From: an uncultured Syntrophobacterales bacterium
GTDB lineage: Bacteria > Desulfobacterota > Syntrophia > Syntrophales > UBA5619
Direction: 5' to 3'
DNA length: 42,652 bases
NCBI GenBank assembly: GCA_903928915.1
Contig: CAIYSL010000116.1
Coordinates: 1-42,652, forward strand
Position 1 is the first letter of the stretch, and the number at the start of each line of letters is the position of its first letter. The position numbers and the translations under genes were made by a program. Positions 25,346 through 32,405 of the stretch are shown one piece after another. A model generated the notes under the pieces. That model was not told the origin of the DNA and did no database searches. It saw nothing but the letters and a program-made list of their open reading frames with translations.

Positions 25346-26548
25346 ATGTTGGTAATGACGTCCCCTAAACCGCGGCGAAGGGGAAACCGTTTGGAAAACG
25401 AGAATGTTCATCGCATCACCCGGGAGGGCAGGGAGATCATCCTGATCGGAACGGCCCACGTCTCCCGGGAGAGCACCGAACTGGTGGATCGCATCATCTC
25501 CGAGGAGAAGCCGGACACGGTCTGCGTCGAACTTTGCAAGCCCCGATTCGAGGCAATCCGACAGCAGGACAAGTGGCAGCAGACCGACATCGTCAAGGTA
25601 ATCCGGGAAAAGCGGACCTCCCTGCTTCTGTCGCAGCTGATCATGGCCTCGCTCCAGCGGAAGATCGCCCAGAAGCTCAACATCGTCCCGGGCGCGGAGA
25701 TGCTCCAGGCGATCACCCGGGCCGAGGAGATCGGGGCCGAGATCGTCCTGGCCGACCGGGAGATCCGGGTGACACTCCTGCGCACCTGGCGGAAGATGGG
25801 GTTCTGGAGCAAGATGAAGGTCCTCCCCGATGTGATCCTGTCGCTGTTCGCCACCGACGAGATCACCGAAGAGGAGATCGAAAAGCTCAAGAAACAGGAC
25901 GTCCTGGAGCTGGCCCTGCAGACCGTGGGGGAGAAGTTGCCGGGGCTCAAGGCCACCCTGATCGACGAGCGCGACCTGTACCTCGCCCATACCATCAGCG
26001 GCGCCCCGGGCAGCCGGATCGTGGCAGTGGTGGGCGCCGGGCACGTCCCGGGCATTCTGCGGCACTTCGACGATCAAATCGACATCGAGCTCCTCAATCG
26101 AGTGCCCGACCGGGGGCTCTGGGGGAGGTTTGCCGGCTGGTTCTTTTCTCTCGCCGTCGTGGGGCTGTTCGTCGCCGGGTTTTTCTCCTCGGGCTCCCAG
26201 GCGAGTCTGAAGATGATCACCTGGTGGGCGGCGATCACCGCCTCGTTCTCCGCCCTCGGGGCGCTGATCCTGCTGGCCCATCCGCTCACGATCGTTGCCT
26301 CGGCCGTCTCGGCGCCGATCACCACCCTCCATCCGCTGATCGCAGCCGGCTGGGTGGCAGGGCTCGTCGAGGCTTCGCTCCGCAAGCCCCAGGTCAAGGA
26401 CTTCCTGGCGCTGGCGAACGACATCCTCTCGGTCAGGGGTTTTTTCCGCAACAAGATCACTCGGCTGCTGCTTCTGGTGGCCATCGTCAACCTCACCACC
26501 TCCATCGGCACCTTCGTCGCCATCCCGGTGATCATGAGGTTCTTCTGA
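25346..26548 (+). CDS. TraB/PrgY family protein with C-terminal membrane helices
   Basis: A 400-residue protein. The N-terminal 240 residues match the TraB/PrgY/TIKI family: the first strand ILIGTAHVSRES, the paired VCVELC and VLADREIRVTLLR segments, and a final GAGHVPGI. The conserved Glu and His residues resemble those proposed for metalloprotease activity in eukaryotic TIKI. The last 150 residues contain about four membrane helices. In Enterococcus, PrgY lowers endogenous sex-pheromone activity; here there is no conjugation context, so that role should not be assumed. The start is uncertain: ATG 25346 opens the frame, but TTG 25391 has a better ribosome site (GAAGGGGA). The rhomboid gene follows 15 bases later, probably in the same operon. 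Confidence 0.85.
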   Translation: MLVMTSPKPRRRGNRLENENVHRITREGREIILIGTAHVSRESTELVDRIISEEKPDTVCVELCKPRFEAIRQQDKWQQTDIVKVIREKRTSLLLSQLIMASLQRKIAQKLNIVPGAEMLQAITRAEEIGAEIVLADREIRVTLLRTWRKMGFWSKMKVLPDVILSLFATDEITEEEIEKLKKQDVLELALQTVGEKLPGLKATLIDERDLYLAHTISGAPGSRIVAVVGAGHVPGILRHFDDQIDIELLNRVPDRGLWGRFAGWFFSLAVVGLFVAGFFSSGSQASLKMITWWAAITASFSALGALILLAHPLTIVASAVSAPITTLHPLIAAGWVAGLVEASLRKPQVKDFLALANDILSVRGFFRNKITRLLLLVAIVNLTTSIGTFVAIPVIMRFF

Positions 26549-26563
26549 GCAGGATGATGCCCC

Positions 26564-27400
26564 ATGACTGAACGGCGATCGCTCCTCTGCCCGAACTGCC
26601 GCAAGCTGATCAGCAGCGACGAGCCCGCCTGCCCCTACTGCGGCGCCTCCCGGCCGGGCTCGCTCTGGATGCGGTGGCTGGGCAGCTTTTCCGGACTTGG
26701 CCGCGACCCGGTAAAGGCGATCATCATCGTCAACGCCGTGTTCTTCCTGCTCTCGATCCTCCTGAACCCCCGAGGCCTCGGCCTGTCGGCAAACCCCATG
26801 ACGTTCCTTGCACCCTCCGACGAGGGCCTCTTCTTCCTCGGCGCGACCGGGACCCTGCCGATCGGCGTGTACGGCCGCTGGTGGACCCTGCTGTCGGCCT
26901 CGTTCCTCCACGGGAGCATCCTCCACATCTTCTTCAACATGATGGCCCTCCGGCAGCTTGCCCCGTTCGTCGTCGAAGAGTTCGGGTTCAACCGCTTTGC
27001 CTTCCTGTACGTCTGGACCGGGGTCGCGGGTTTTTTCCTCTCCTTCCTGGCCGGGGTCCCCTTCACCATCGGTGCCTCCGCTTCGGTCTGCGGCCTGATC
27101 GGCGCGATCATCTACTACGGCAAGAGCCGCGGCGGGTTCTACGGGGAGCAGATCTATCGCCAGGCCATGGGGTGGGTCCTGGGCTTGGTCCTCTTCGGTC
27201 TCTTCGTCCCGGGGATCAACAACTGGGCCCACGGGGGCGGGATCGTCTCCGGCGTCGCGCTCGCGTTCCTGGTCGGGTACCAGGACCGGGCAGGCGAGCG
27301 GCTGATCCACCGGCTCCTGGGGATGGCAAGCATCCTGATGACCGCGCTCGCCCTGCTCTGGGCACTCCTCCAGGCAGCCTCCCTCCTCCTGTTCGCCTGA
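26564..27400 (+). CDS. Rhomboid intramembrane serine protease with zinc ribbon
   Basis: A 278-residue protein. The N-terminus is a zinc ribbon (Cys9-x-x-Cys12 and Cys23-x-x-Cys26), followed by a six- or seven-helix rhomboid domain: HGSILHIFFNMMAL (the H-x-x-x-N region), the catalytic Ser172 in GASAS, and the catalytic His223 in NNWAHGGG. Rhomboids cleave membrane proteins within the bilayer. The usual GxSG is GASA here, a variant found in some rhomboids, so activity is likely but not certain. It follows the TraB-type gene by 15 bases. A zinc ribbon in front of a bacterial rhomboid suggests a regulatory or substrate-recruiting head in the cytoplasm. Confidence 0.9.
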   Translation: MTERRSLLCPNCRKLISSDEPACPYCGASRPGSLWMRWLGSFSGLGRDPVKAIIIVNAVFFLLSILLNPRGLGLSANPMTFLAPSDEGLFFLGATGTLPIGVYGRWWTLLSASFLHGSILHIFFNMMALRQLAPFVVEEFGFNRFAFLYVWTGVAGFFLSFLAGVPFTIGASASVCGLIGAIIYYGKSRGGFYGEQIYRQAMGWVLGLVLFGLFVPGINNWAHGGGIVSGVALAFLVGYQDRAGERLIHRLLGMASILMTALALLWALLQAASLLLFA

Positions 27401-27467
27401 ACCGTTTCGCTGCCCGCTCCGGACTATGGGAGAATCGTCCGTACAGCTTCCCCCCAATACCTTCCCA

Positions 27468-27497
27468 TTGACAGGGCCGCCCGCCGGCCGGTAAGAT
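27468..27497 (+). promoter_or_regulatory. Sigma-70-type promoter of the flavodiiron gene
   Basis: A perfect TTGACA (27468-27473) and TAAGAT (27492-27497) are separated by 18 bases. It would start transcription near 27504 and leave a leader of about 180 bases. Confidence 0.65.
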
Positions 27498-27573
27498 CAA
27501 AGCGTCAGCATCTCTCTTCTTTCGCGTTCCCCACGACGATGATTTCCCACGGCGGCGCCGCCGCGGGGTGAAG

Positions 27574-27612
27574 GATCGGGGCTCTCCGCAGATCCTTGCG
27601 GAGGCTTCGATC
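27574..27612 (+). other. Leader hairpin before the flavodiiron gene
   Basis: Within the leader an inner 7-bp stem (CTCCGCA at 27584-27590 with TGCGGAG at 27597-27603) sits inside an outer GATCG/CGATC pair (27574-27578 with 27608-27612). There is no T-run after it. It may affect mRNA stability or attenuation; no known riboswitch is recognised. Confidence 0.4.
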
Positions 27613-27683
27613 CGGACGATCGCGGTTCCCGGCGGCCGGGATTCGGAATGCAGGACTGCACAACGACACAGAGGAGGAAGCAG

Positions 27684-28874
27684 ATGGCACTCGCACTCAA
27701 GGGAAGCGTCTCCTGGGTCGGAAAGATCGACTGGGAGCTCAGGAAATTCCACGGCGATGAGTATTCGACCCACCGCGGCTCCACCTACAACTCCTACCTG
27801 ATCGAGGAAGAGAAGGTGGCCCTGATCGACACGGTCTGGGCCCCCTTCGCCAGGGGGTACGTGGCCGACCTGGCGAAACGGATCGACCTGGCCAAGATCG
27901 ACTACGTAATCGCCAACCACGCGGAGATCGACCACAGCGGCGCCCTCCCGGAGCTGATGGAACGTATCCCCGACAAACCGGTCTACTGCACGGCCAACGG
28001 CGTCAAGTCGCTGAAGGGCCACTACCACAAGGACTGGAACTTTCGGCCGGTCAAGACCGGCGACCGGCTGAGCCTGGGGACCAAGGAGCTGATCTTCGTC
28101 GAGGCGCCGATGCTCCACTGGCCGGACAGCATGTTCAGCTACCTCACCGGGGACAACATCCTGTTCAGCAACGACGCCTTCGGCCAGCACTACGCCTCGG
28201 AGCTGATGTTCAACGACCTCGTCGACCAGGCGGAACTGATGGCGGAGTGCATCAAATACTACGCCAACATCCTCAACCCCTTCAGCGAGCTGGTCACGAA
28301 GAAGATCCAGGAGGTCCTCGCCTTCAACCTTCCCGTCGACATGATCTGCACCAGCCACGGGGTGATCTGGCGCACGAACACCGTCCAGATCGTCCAGCAG
28401 TACCTGAAGTGGGCGGACGCCTACCAGGAGGATCAAATCACCCTCGTGTACGACACCATGTGGAACGGGACGCGGGTCATGGCCGAGAAGATCGCCGCCG
28501 GCATCCACGAGGCCGACCCGCAGGTGACCCTGAAGCTGTACAACCTGGCAAAATCGGACCGGAACGATGTGATCACCGAGATATTCCGTTCCCGGGCCGT
28601 CGTAATCGGCTCGCCGACGATCAACCGCACTGTCCTCACCTCGATCGCGGGGCTCCTGGAGGAGATGAAGGGGCTGAAGTTCCGGAAGAAGAAGGCGGCC
28701 GCCTTCGGCTCCTACGGCTGGAGCGGGGAATCGGTCAAGGTGATCGCCGGCCAGCTCGGCGCGGCGGGGTTCACGGTGGTGGACGACGGCATCCGCAGCC
28801 TCTGGAACCCCGACAGCCAGGCGGTCGATGCCTGCGTCGCCTACGGGAAAAAGCTGGCGGGGCTGTTGAAATAA
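27684..28874 (+). CDS. Flavodiiron protein (A-type flavoprotein, FprA-like)
   Basis: A 396-residue protein with a beta-lactamase-like di-iron domain followed by a flavodoxin domain. Iron ligands are visible: H79-x-E81-x-D83-H84 (NHAEIDHSG), His145 (LHWPDS), Asp164 (SNDAFGQH) and His225 (TSHGVIW). The FMN domain begins near residue 255 (VYDTMWNGTRVMAEKI) and has a GSPTINRT loop. Such enzymes reduce O2 to water or NO to N2O in anaerobes, with electrons from rubredoxin or F420-type donors. There is no rubredoxin or flavin-reductase fusion, so the donor is separate. ATG 27684 has a strong GAGGAGGAAG ribosome site. norCB, a second and unrelated NO reductase, lies 1.3 kb downstream on the same strand. 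Confidence 0.95.
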   Translation: MALALKGSVSWVGKIDWELRKFHGDEYSTHRGSTYNSYLIEEEKVALIDTVWAPFARGYVADLAKRIDLAKIDYVIANHAEIDHSGALPELMERIPDKPVYCTANGVKSLKGHYHKDWNFRPVKTGDRLSLGTKELIFVEAPMLHWPDSMFSYLTGDNILFSNDAFGQHYASELMFNDLVDQAELMAECIKYYANILNPFSELVTKKIQEVLAFNLPVDMICTSHGVIWRTNTVQIVQQYLKWADAYQEDQITLVYDTMWNGTRVMAEKIAAGIHEADPQVTLKLYNLAKSDRNDVITEIFRSRAVVIGSPTINRTVLTSIAGLLEEMKGLKFRKKKAAAFGSYGWSGESVKVIAGQLGAAGFTVVDDGIRSLWNPDSQAVDACVAYGKKLAGLLK

Positions 28875-28911
28875 GCGAGGCCGCGGCGCTCTCTCGCCGT
28901 TCGCCCTGTAC

Positions 28912-28937
28912 GGCGGGGAATGATGACGCTCCCCGCC
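28912..28937. terminator. Hairpin between convergent genes, possible terminator
   Basis: A perfect 8-bp stem (GGCGGGGA at 28912-28919 with TCCCCGCC at 28930-28937) with a 10-base loop, between the flavodiiron gene and the convergent cytidylate-kinase-like gene. No T-run follows on either strand, so any termination is weak or factor-dependent. Confidence 0.4.
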
Positions 28938-29002
28938 CCGGGGGCTCGGCCATCCGGTCTACCGGTAGCTCTGCAAGACCCGGCGGACAGTTGGACGCGC
29001 TG

Positions 29003-29662
29003 TTACGGCTTGCCCCCGGCAGTGCCGGCGTTCAGCCGCGGCAGCGCGTCCACGATGAGCGCGGCGGCTGCCTCGCTGTCGAGGTGATTCACATTGAGGA
29101 CCATGTCGTAGTTCACCGGGTCGGTGAGGTTCGCCTGGAAGTACCGCTTGATGAACTCGCGGGCGGCATCGTCGGACCGGGCGATCTCGTTCAGGGCATC
29201 CTTTTCTTTGAGATTCTGGCGCTCCCTGACGCGCTTCACCCGCACGTTGACGGGCGCCACGATCAGGGCATGGAAGGCGCCGGGGACGTCCTTCAGGATG
29301 AACTGGCTGCCCCGGCCGAGGATGACGATCGACCGGGTGGCCGCCAGCTCTTTGACGACCGATTCCAGCGCGGCCAGATAGTTCTTGTCGTCCAGCGGTA
29401 TCTCCCAGAGCGGCGCGTACAACCCCGTGTAGATGCTGTCACCCATGTAAGGGGCCTTGGCGATGGCTTCGGCGATGCGCCCCCAGAGCGTGCTGGGCGG
29501 CATCTCCTTTTCCTCGACGTTCTTGCTCGGCTGGCGGAGCCGTTCGGCCACCTCCGCGATGATCTTCCGGTCGACGTAATCGATGTTCAGCTTCTGCGCA
29601 ATCCGCTCCCCGATCTCGTCCGCCCAGCAGCCGTACAGACCTCGAATCGTGATTACCGGCAT
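29003..29662 (-). CDS. Cytidylate kinase-like P-loop-fold protein
   Basis: A 219-residue protein of the cytidylate-kinase-like family. It begins with an ITIRG strand where kinases have the P-loop, then IAQKLNIDYVDRKIIAEVAE, the VILGRGSQFIL strand, and the R-rich lid region KRVRERQNLKEKDA, as in the nucleotide-kinase-like proteins of Desulfobacterota. The usual G-x-x-G-x-G-K-[ST] loop is degenerate here (GLYGCWADEI, no Lys in place), so ATP binding is not assured. The substrate is unknown. ATG 29662 follows a GGAGGACGGGAG ribosome site; the frame is open 60 bases further. A good promoter lies just upstream at 29710-29738. Confidence 0.75.
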   Translation of the reverse strand: MPVITIRGLYGCWADEIGERIAQKLNIDYVDRKIIAEVAERLRQPSKNVEEKEMPPSTLWGRIAEAIAKAPYMGDSIYTGLYAPLWEIPLDDKNYLAALESVVKELAATRSIVILGRGSQFILKDVPGAFHALIVAPVNVRVKRVRERQNLKEKDALNEIARSDDAAREFIKRYFQANLTDPVNYDMVLNVNHLDSEAAAALIVDALPRLNAGTAGGKP

Positions 29663-29709
29663 CTCCCGTCCTCCGTGATTGATGGATCGCCTCGATCGTC
29701 CTGGCGGGA

Positions 29710-29738
29710 AGAATAATCTCACCCTGTCGAAATATCAA
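29710..29738 (-). promoter_or_regulatory. Sigma-70-type promoter of the cytidylate-kinase-like gene
   Basis: On the minus strand TTGATA (29733-29738) is followed after 17 bases by TATTCT (29710-29715). The start near 29703 would give a leader of about 40 bases before the ATG at 29662. Confidence 0.7.
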
Positions 29739-29956
29739 CAGGCTTTTTCATCCTTGTTTTCCCTAAGCACTGTTGCCCCTTCGCCCCGCCCCCAGGCGGG
29801 CGCAGTCGAGCCATTGACCGGCGTACCGGTATCATCCCCTGCGGCGGCCCACGCTTGGCTTCGGCTCGGGGAGTGCCTTTCTCATAGAAAAGAGGAGCAA
29901 TCAGATTCGCCGCAGGACCCCGGCACGAAAAACGTCCGCTAGAACATCTTGTTGTA
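29739..29956. other. Gene-free stretch between divergent promoters
   Basis: About 220 bases lie between the minus-strand promoter at 29710 and the norC regulatory site. A short GC hairpin occurs around 29786-29800 (CGCCC/GGGCG). I see no RNA gene or coding frame with a sensible start; an open frame here (29679-29942) has no ribosome site or recognisable protein sequence. Confidence 0.4.
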
Positions 29957-29998
29957 TTGACTTAAGTGAAGGCTTTTTAACGGGTTGCAGCGGATACT
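29957..29998 (+). promoter_or_regulatory. FNR/DNR-like operator and -10 box of norCB
   Basis: TTGACTTAAGTGAA (29957-29970) is a 14-base FNR/CRP-family palindrome (TTGAC-N4-GTGAA; perfect symmetry would be GTCAA). Its centre at 29963.5 lies exactly 41.5 bases before a start point predicted from GATACT (29993-29998, four of six to TATAAT), the class II activator position. FNR, DNR and HcpR-type regulators respond to oxygen or NO and often control nor genes. The site is about 200 bases upstream of the norC ATG. Confidence 0.55.
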
Positions 29999-30169
29999 CG
30001 CATCACGTCCTTCTCCCGGGGAACTGTTTCCCGGATATCCCCGGCGCAGGGTGACAGCACAGCTCCGGGAAGAGCGGCGGTGGCGCGGCGGTCTGCCGGT
30101 TCCCGGCCGGCAGGGGATCAACCGGACGTCCCAACCCTTACCGTGTTCCACAGAAAGGAGGAAAACGGC

Positions 30170-30886
30170 ATGACCGGTAAAACGGCAAAGGCCATTTTCT
30201 GGGTGGGAACGCTGTCTTCGCTCATCATTTTTCTCTGGCTTACCTACGATTTCCACCAGCAGGAACCGAAGTACGCGAAGACCGACAAGATCAGCGCCCA
30301 GGTCGTGGCCGGCAAGAAGGTATGGCACAAGTACAACTGCAACGACTGCCACACCATCCTCGGGTTCGGCGCCTACTACGCACCGGACATGACCAAGGCC
30401 TACTTCCGGCTGGGGGAAAACAACATCGTCTCCATCGTGATGAACCCGGAGAAGGTGTACAAGAACTCCTTCCGCAAGATGCCCAACCTGGGGGTGACCA
30501 AAGAGGAGGCAGCGAATCTGGTCCAGTTCCTCAAATGGGTGGGCACCATCGAGAACCGCAAGTGGCCGCCCCAGGATGAAAAATTCGTCAAGGCCTACAA
30601 GCTGCGTGAGACAAGCGCGCATACGCTCAACAAAGCGGACATCGTGATGGGGGCCTGCGGCGGCTGCCACAGCCTGGAGAACCTCGGCCGCAGCATCGCC
30701 AGTGATTTCAACGACATCGCGAAAACTACCTCCTTCGACCGCGCCACCCTCGTGAAGTTCACCCTCAACCCGCAGTCCGTCCGGCCCGATTCCGGCATGC
30801 CCAACCAGAACGTCTCCCCCGCTACGGCGGAGCTGATCGCCGATTTCATCTTGAGCCTGAAAATCGGGAAGGAGGTGCAGAAATGA
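30170..30886 (+). CDS. norC: Nitric oxide reductase subunit C, diheme form
   Basis: A 238-residue membrane-anchored cytochrome. One N-terminal helix (about 8-25) anchors it, then comes a NorC-type cytochrome c domain with haem motif CNDCH (Cys57-His61), NorC-like TILGFGAYYAPDM and a possible axial Met104 (RKMPNLG). A second c-type domain follows with CGGCH (Cys163-His167) and possible Met210 (SGMPNQ). Usual NorC is about 150 residues with a single haem c, so this subunit carries an extra C-terminal cytochrome domain. It delivers electrons to NorB for reducing 2 NO to N2O in the periplasm-facing membrane. ATG 30170 follows an AAGGAGG ribosome site, and its stop overlaps the norB start by 4 bases. 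Confidence 0.9.
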   Translation: MTGKTAKAIFWVGTLSSLIIFLWLTYDFHQQEPKYAKTDKISAQVVAGKKVWHKYNCNDCHTILGFGAYYAPDMTKAYFRLGENNIVSIVMNPEKVYKNSFRKMPNLGVTKEEAANLVQFLKWVGTIENRKWPPQDEKFVKAYKLRETSAHTLNKADIVMGACGGCHSLENLGRSIASDFNDIAKTTSFDRATLVKFTLNPQSVRPDSGMPNQNVSPATAELIADFILSLKIGKEVQK

Positions 30887-32208
30887 TCGCCTACGAAAGC
30901 CAACGAGTCGCGCGCTGGTATCTCGAACTATCCTTGATTCTCTTCTGCCTCCAGGTGACGGTGGGTCTGTGGCTGGCGGTGAACTACGCCTTCACCCTGC
31001 CGCAGGGGCTTGTCGACGTCTTGTCCTTCGCCACGAGCCGGGCAATACACACCAACACCCTGGTGGCCTGGCTGCTGCTGGGGTTCATGGGGGGCTCCTA
31101 CTTCATCCTGCCCCTGGAGTGCAAGCGGGAGCTCTACAGCGTCAAGATCGCTTACGCGCAGCTGGTAATCTTCGCCGGCACCGCAGTCACCGCGGTTGTC
31201 GGGTTCCTGTTCGGCTGGACCCAGGGCAAGCCGCTTCTGGAAATCCCGGTCCCGCTCGACATGCTGATCGTGGTCGCGGCGCTGATGTTTGTGTTCAATG
31301 TGGCCATGACCATCTTCAAGGCCAAGGAGCGGTCGCTCATCCAGTGGATGCTCCTGTCTGGGGTGACCTTCCTGTCGGTCCTGTACCTCTTCGGCATCCC
31401 CTTCTTCTCGAACCTGAACGCCGACTACTACTACTGGTGGTGGGTGATCCACCTCTGGGTGGAGGGGGCCTGGGAGCTGATCACGGCGGCCATCATCGCC
31501 TTCATCATCCTGGAGGTGACGGGGGTCGAGCGCAAGGTCGTGGAGAAGTGGCTGTACGTGGAGACGGGGCTCTTCCTGTTCACCGGGATCGTCGGAACGG
31601 GCCACCACTACTACTGGATCGGAGCACCGGACTACTGGCTCTGGTGGGGCGGGATCTTCAGCGCCCTGGAGCCGGTGCCGATCGCCTTGATGGTCCTGGA
31701 CACGTGGATGCACGTCAAGGAGCGGAAGAACCCGATCGTCAATCCGCTCCTGTGGACCTACATCATCGGGCTGGCCCTGTTCCACTTCCTCGGGGCCGGG
31801 GTGTTCGGGTTCATCCACACCCTGCCGCAGATCAACTACTACACCCACGGCAGCCAGATCACCGTCTCCCACGGGCATCTGGCCTTTTTCGGGGCCTATG
31901 CGCTTCTGAACCTGGTGGTGTTCTACTTCGCCTTCCCGAAGCTTAAGGGCATCGAGAAGTTCGACGAGAAGCTGGGCGTCTGGGGCTTCTGGACGATGGT
32001 GATCTCGATGGTGTTCATGGGGCTGATCTTCGGCGTGGCCGGGGTGCTCCAGACCTACCTGGAGCGGATCCTCGACATCGGCTACAGCACGGCCCACATG
32101 TCGATGATGTTCTGGTTCAAGGCGGTCCTGTTCTTCGGGGTGATCTTCCTGGCCGGCGTCGTCACCACGGCCTACCACCTCTTCAGCCTGAAAAAGGCAG
32201 AGGCGTGA
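30883..32208 (+). CDS. norB: Nitric oxide reductase subunit B
   Basis: A 441-residue membrane protein with about 12 helices, of the cNOR type in the haem-copper oxidase superfamily. Motifs that bind the active-site metals are visible: HLWVEGAWEL (His190 and Glu194 of the FeB site), GHHYYWIG (His241 and His242, also FeB) and SHGHLAFFGAY (His330 for haem b3, His332 for haem b), with His56 in the first-helix region as the other haem b ligand. The FeB Glu distinguishes it from oxidases. It lacks the quinol-oxidising N-terminal extension of qNOR, consistent with a NorC partner. Translation is coupled to norC by an ATGA overlap. A strong hairpin follows the stop. Confidence 0.95.
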   Translation: MIAYESQRVARWYLELSLILFCLQVTVGLWLAVNYAFTLPQGLVDVLSFATSRAIHTNTLVAWLLLGFMGGSYFILPLECKRELYSVKIAYAQLVIFAGTAVTAVVGFLFGWTQGKPLLEIPVPLDMLIVVAALMFVFNVAMTIFKAKERSLIQWMLLSGVTFLSVLYLFGIPFFSNLNADYYYWWWVIHLWVEGAWELITAAIIAFIILEVTGVERKVVEKWLYVETGLFLFTGIVGTGHHYYWIGAPDYWLWWGGIFSALEPVPIALMVLDTWMHVKERKNPIVNPLLWTYIIGLALFHFLGAGVFGFIHTLPQINYYTHGSQITVSHGHLAFFGAYALLNLVVFYFAFPKLKGIEKFDEKLGVWGFWTMVISMVFMGLIFGVAGVLQTYLERILDIGYSTAHMSMMFWFKAVLFFGVIFLAGVVTTAYHLFSLKKAEA

Positions 32209-32224
32209 TCGAGCGGTAACCGCA

Positions 32225-32262
32225 AGCGAAGCTCTCCGCAGCTGGCTGCGGAGAGCTTCGCT
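32225..32262 (+). terminator. Strong hairpin after norB
   Basis: A perfect 17-bp inverted repeat (32225-32241 with 32246-32262) around a 4-base CTGG loop, 16 bases after the norB stop. Only a few scattered T follow, so it is a poor rho-independent terminator on its own but a good 3'-end stabiliser or transcription boundary. Confidence 0.6.
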
Positions 32263-32301
32263 CCCGCCGGCGCATTTACCCCATGACCTTTCCCTTTTTC
32301 C

Positions 32302-32331
32302 TTGACAGAACCCCCTCCGCCCTTCTATCGT
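32302..32331 (+). promoter_or_regulatory. Promoter candidate of the Ctp/Prc-type protease gene
   Basis: A perfect TTGACA (32302-32307) and TATCGT (32326-32331) are 18 bases apart, about 75 bases before the ATG at 32406. The AT-richer stretch just after it (around 32341-32366) is consistent with an open promoter region. Confidence 0.55.
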
Positions 32332-32405
32332 CACAACCCATGATTTTTGTACAGATAAAAAAAGATAGACGGCCGTATCCCGGTACGGCAGGAGGAGCAG
32401 AGTGC

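Noticed and set aside
25331-27457. 708-codon minus-strand frame opposite TraB and rhomboid genes
   Set aside because: Shadow frame spanning two real genes on the other strand and their spacer; charged low-complexity sequence.
29679-29942. 87-codon frame upstream of norC
   Set aside because: No ribosome site, odd composition, and it lies across the minus-strand promoter; unlikely to be translated.
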